A stretch of DNA of 64,000 nucleotides from Pyrenopolyporus hunteri (Eukaryota > Ascomycota > Sordariomycetes > Xylariales > Hypoxylaceae), in contig CADCXC010000003.1 in assembly GCA_902806595.1 (NCBI GenBank), forward strand, positions 2,108,001 to 2,172,000. The letters run 5' to 3'. The first letter of the stretch is position 1. Each line of letters begins with the position of its first letter. Positions 62,548-64,000 of the stretch are shown piece after piece. A program made the translations under genes and the position numbers. The notes beneath the pieces were generated by a model. That model did not search any database. It was not told the origin of the DNA and was given only the letters and a program-made list of their open reading frames with translations.

Positions 62548-63692
62548 TCACTCCCGCACGCCGCCTTTTACCCGCATATCCTATAAGTGTCCTCGCGGAA
62601 CTTAGTACAGCCCATTATGTAGAAGGAGAAGTGAGAGTCGTTCCCTAAGTCGCAGCCTTATTCCCTACCTCGGTAGGTACCCCCTTACGTATCACCAACT
62701 CCGACGCAGTCATACGTTCTCGTACTCCCGATTATTCAAGACGTACTACTCAGGCGGCCTCCTGAGGTAGCCTCTAGATAACCCAGGTAGAAACCCCGGA
62801 GAAGTTCCCCAGCTCAGAGCGTAGGGTGTGATAGACAGGTTTCCTTAGTAGTTAATCCCTTAGTATCTACGCATTTACATGGCTTCCCGTTTTCGAAACA
62901 GGCCGTCGTGTAAAAGCCAGGGCCGAAGCGCTTAGGACTAATATCTTCTGTGAGACGTATTGCAAGCACCGTATTTGGGTAGCTTCATCGATATCATGTG
63001 CCTAGCAGGAGAGTGTTCATCAACCCGTTGAGAGAGAGAGTGGTATCATCGTCTCCTTTTCCTTCTCTTTCTCTTACCCCCTTCTTGCTCTATGTCTCCC
63101 TTCTTCCTCGTAAGTATAGTGACACTCGTTTACGCTGGAAGTTATATAATAACTCGAGACTAGGGGGAGCCTATTCTATGAATTATGAGCGTTTCGTAGC
63201 GATCCTAGCCGTCCCGTCTTCCCCCTATTTTTTTCTTTTATCGGCACTACGGCCTCGGCGTGAATAGAAGGTATTCGAGTCTACATTTGAGTCTGATATG
63301 CATTATATGTTTCTCTTCAATATGTAATACTTGGATCGTACTTGATAGTAGCCGTTACGCCGACTATCACGTGGCCGACATTGACATAAGTCTTCAAGGC
63401 TCCTCAATTACCTGGTAGATATCTACAGAAATTGGTAGAATGGCTCAGGAGGATGGATACTTGCTTTGACGATTAAATGCTCAGTTCAGCTCCCTACCAC
63501 AAATAACTCAGAGCTCGCTCATACCAACCATCTGCTAATCTCATCTTGTGCGAGTGAGTCTGGTGATTATCTCGAAGTTCGTAAATGACAAAGATCGCTT
63601 AACGAGCCCAGCAACCACAAGCCCATTCATATGGACGGCATCTCAAGCCTCATGATTCATTATTATGGCTACATCGTGATATAGCTAGGTAT

Positions 63693-64000
63693 CTAGAACT
63701 GGTCTACAAGTGGAATGTGTCAGCACCATGAACAGACATGAGGAAAGACGGTGAGCATTCGGGAGAGGAAACGTACCTAAAGTCATGCTCATGCTAACGT
63801 CGGTATTCTCCACCATCTTGGTGAACTCCTCGAAGCTGATCTTGCCGTCCTTGTCGAGGTCGGCCTCCATGATGGTCTTGTCGACAATCTGCTGGAGCTG
63901 CTGGTCCTTCAGGTTGCTGCCAACCATCATCTTGAGCACGATGAAGAGCTCACCGTTGCTGATGTACCCGTCGCGGTCGATGTCGTATACCTTGAAAGCG
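63693..64000 (-). CDS. Calcineurin regulatory subunit B (C-terminal part; rest beyond the window)
   Basis: Two minus-strand exon pieces are present: 64000-63777 and the last exon 63703-63693, joined through a 73-bp intron (donor GTACGT, acceptor GTAG). The visible protein is the last 78 or so residues of a normally ~170-aa EF-hand protein that binds calcineurin A and confers calcium control on the phosphatase. EF-hand 3 reads YDIDRDGYISNGELF and EF-hand 4 ADLDKDGKISFEEF; both have all acidic calcium ligands and the invariant Gly. Between them lies VLKMMVGSNLKDQQLQQIVDKT, the segment typical of calcineurin B rather than calmodulin. The C-terminus DVSMSMTL/DQF, the last three residues coming from an 11-nt final exon, is the fungal calcineurin B ending. 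Without that micro-exon the frame would run on into intron sequence. Confidence 0.95.

Larger units (their letters stand above)
57169..63692. other. 6.5-kb gene-poor intergenic region
   Basis: No supportable gene. Short frames are present on both strands, none with a family motif or good splice structure. Noted: TACCTAGGTACCTAGATAGGTAGG at 57876-57904; AGGTAGGTAGGTACTTAGG near 58086; CTATACCTAGGTACCTAACT near 61836; a long TAGG/CCTA cluster at 62168-62207; a 22-A homopolymer at 62526-62547. No tRNA or rRNA gene was found. Confidence 0.55.

Noticed and set aside
1..64000. Telomeric TTAGGG arrays or 5S/45S rRNA genes
   Set aside because: None seen on either strand; TAGG-type motifs present are TAGGTAGG tetranucleotide runs, not telomere repeats.

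Overview
This is a piece of a filamentous ascomycete chromosome (Pezizomycotina, probably Sordariomycetes-like). The evidence is short 50-110 bp spliceosomal introns with GTAAGT/GTACGT-type donors, recognisable fungal orthologues, and one very large AT-saturated block whose decay pattern (C to T on both strands, hardly any CpA left) is the mark of repeat-induced point mutation (RIP). Short palindromic TACCTAGGTA / TAGGTAGG motifs recur through the intergenic DNA, as in many Sordariomycetes. No organism is named because nothing here fixes the genus.

Layout. 1-2165: 3' two thirds of CSE1 (exportin-2), + strand, four exons seen. 2166-5986: gene-poor, partly AT-shifted. 5987-6687: a two-exon NADPH-dependent FMN reductase (Lot6 type). 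7154-8031: a two-exon 2EXR-domain protein, - strand. 9247-9621: a small secreted two-cysteine protein about 400 bp from the AT block. About 10020-45180: roughly 35 kb of AT-rich DNA with no intact gene. 45180-46632: gene-free transition. 46633-48228 (-) and 48690-49700 (+): a head-to-head pair, eEF1B-gamma and mitochondrial ribosomal protein uS9m. 49701-55875: gene-poor. 55876-57168: a three-exon conserved-looking protein of unknown function. 57169-63692: gene-poor. 63693-64000: 3' end of calcineurin regulatory subunit B, - strand.

The AT block is not featureless. It holds (i) a complete LTR retrotransposon skeleton (36500-42655) with two 217-bp LTRs and an ATAAA target duplication; (ii) a separate family of about 267-bp solo LTRs in at least seven places on both strands, five of them with perfect, mutually different 5-bp target duplications; (iii) a 14-unit minisatellite with two unit lengths (17910-18530); (iv) remnants of protein-coding repeats, including a decayed frame with 12-bp and 123-bp in-frame repeats; and (v) an inverted-repeat structure around one LTR. 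Surviving cytosines are mostly in CpG. The block could be a regional centromere core or a RIP-degraded transposon island; sequence alone cannot decide.

The genes are mostly housekeeping (nuclear export of importin-alpha, translation elongation, mitochondrial translation, calcineurin signalling, flavin reduction). They form no pathway together. The one functional grouping suggested by position is the divergent eEF1B-gamma/uS9m pair, which shares a 461-bp promoter region.
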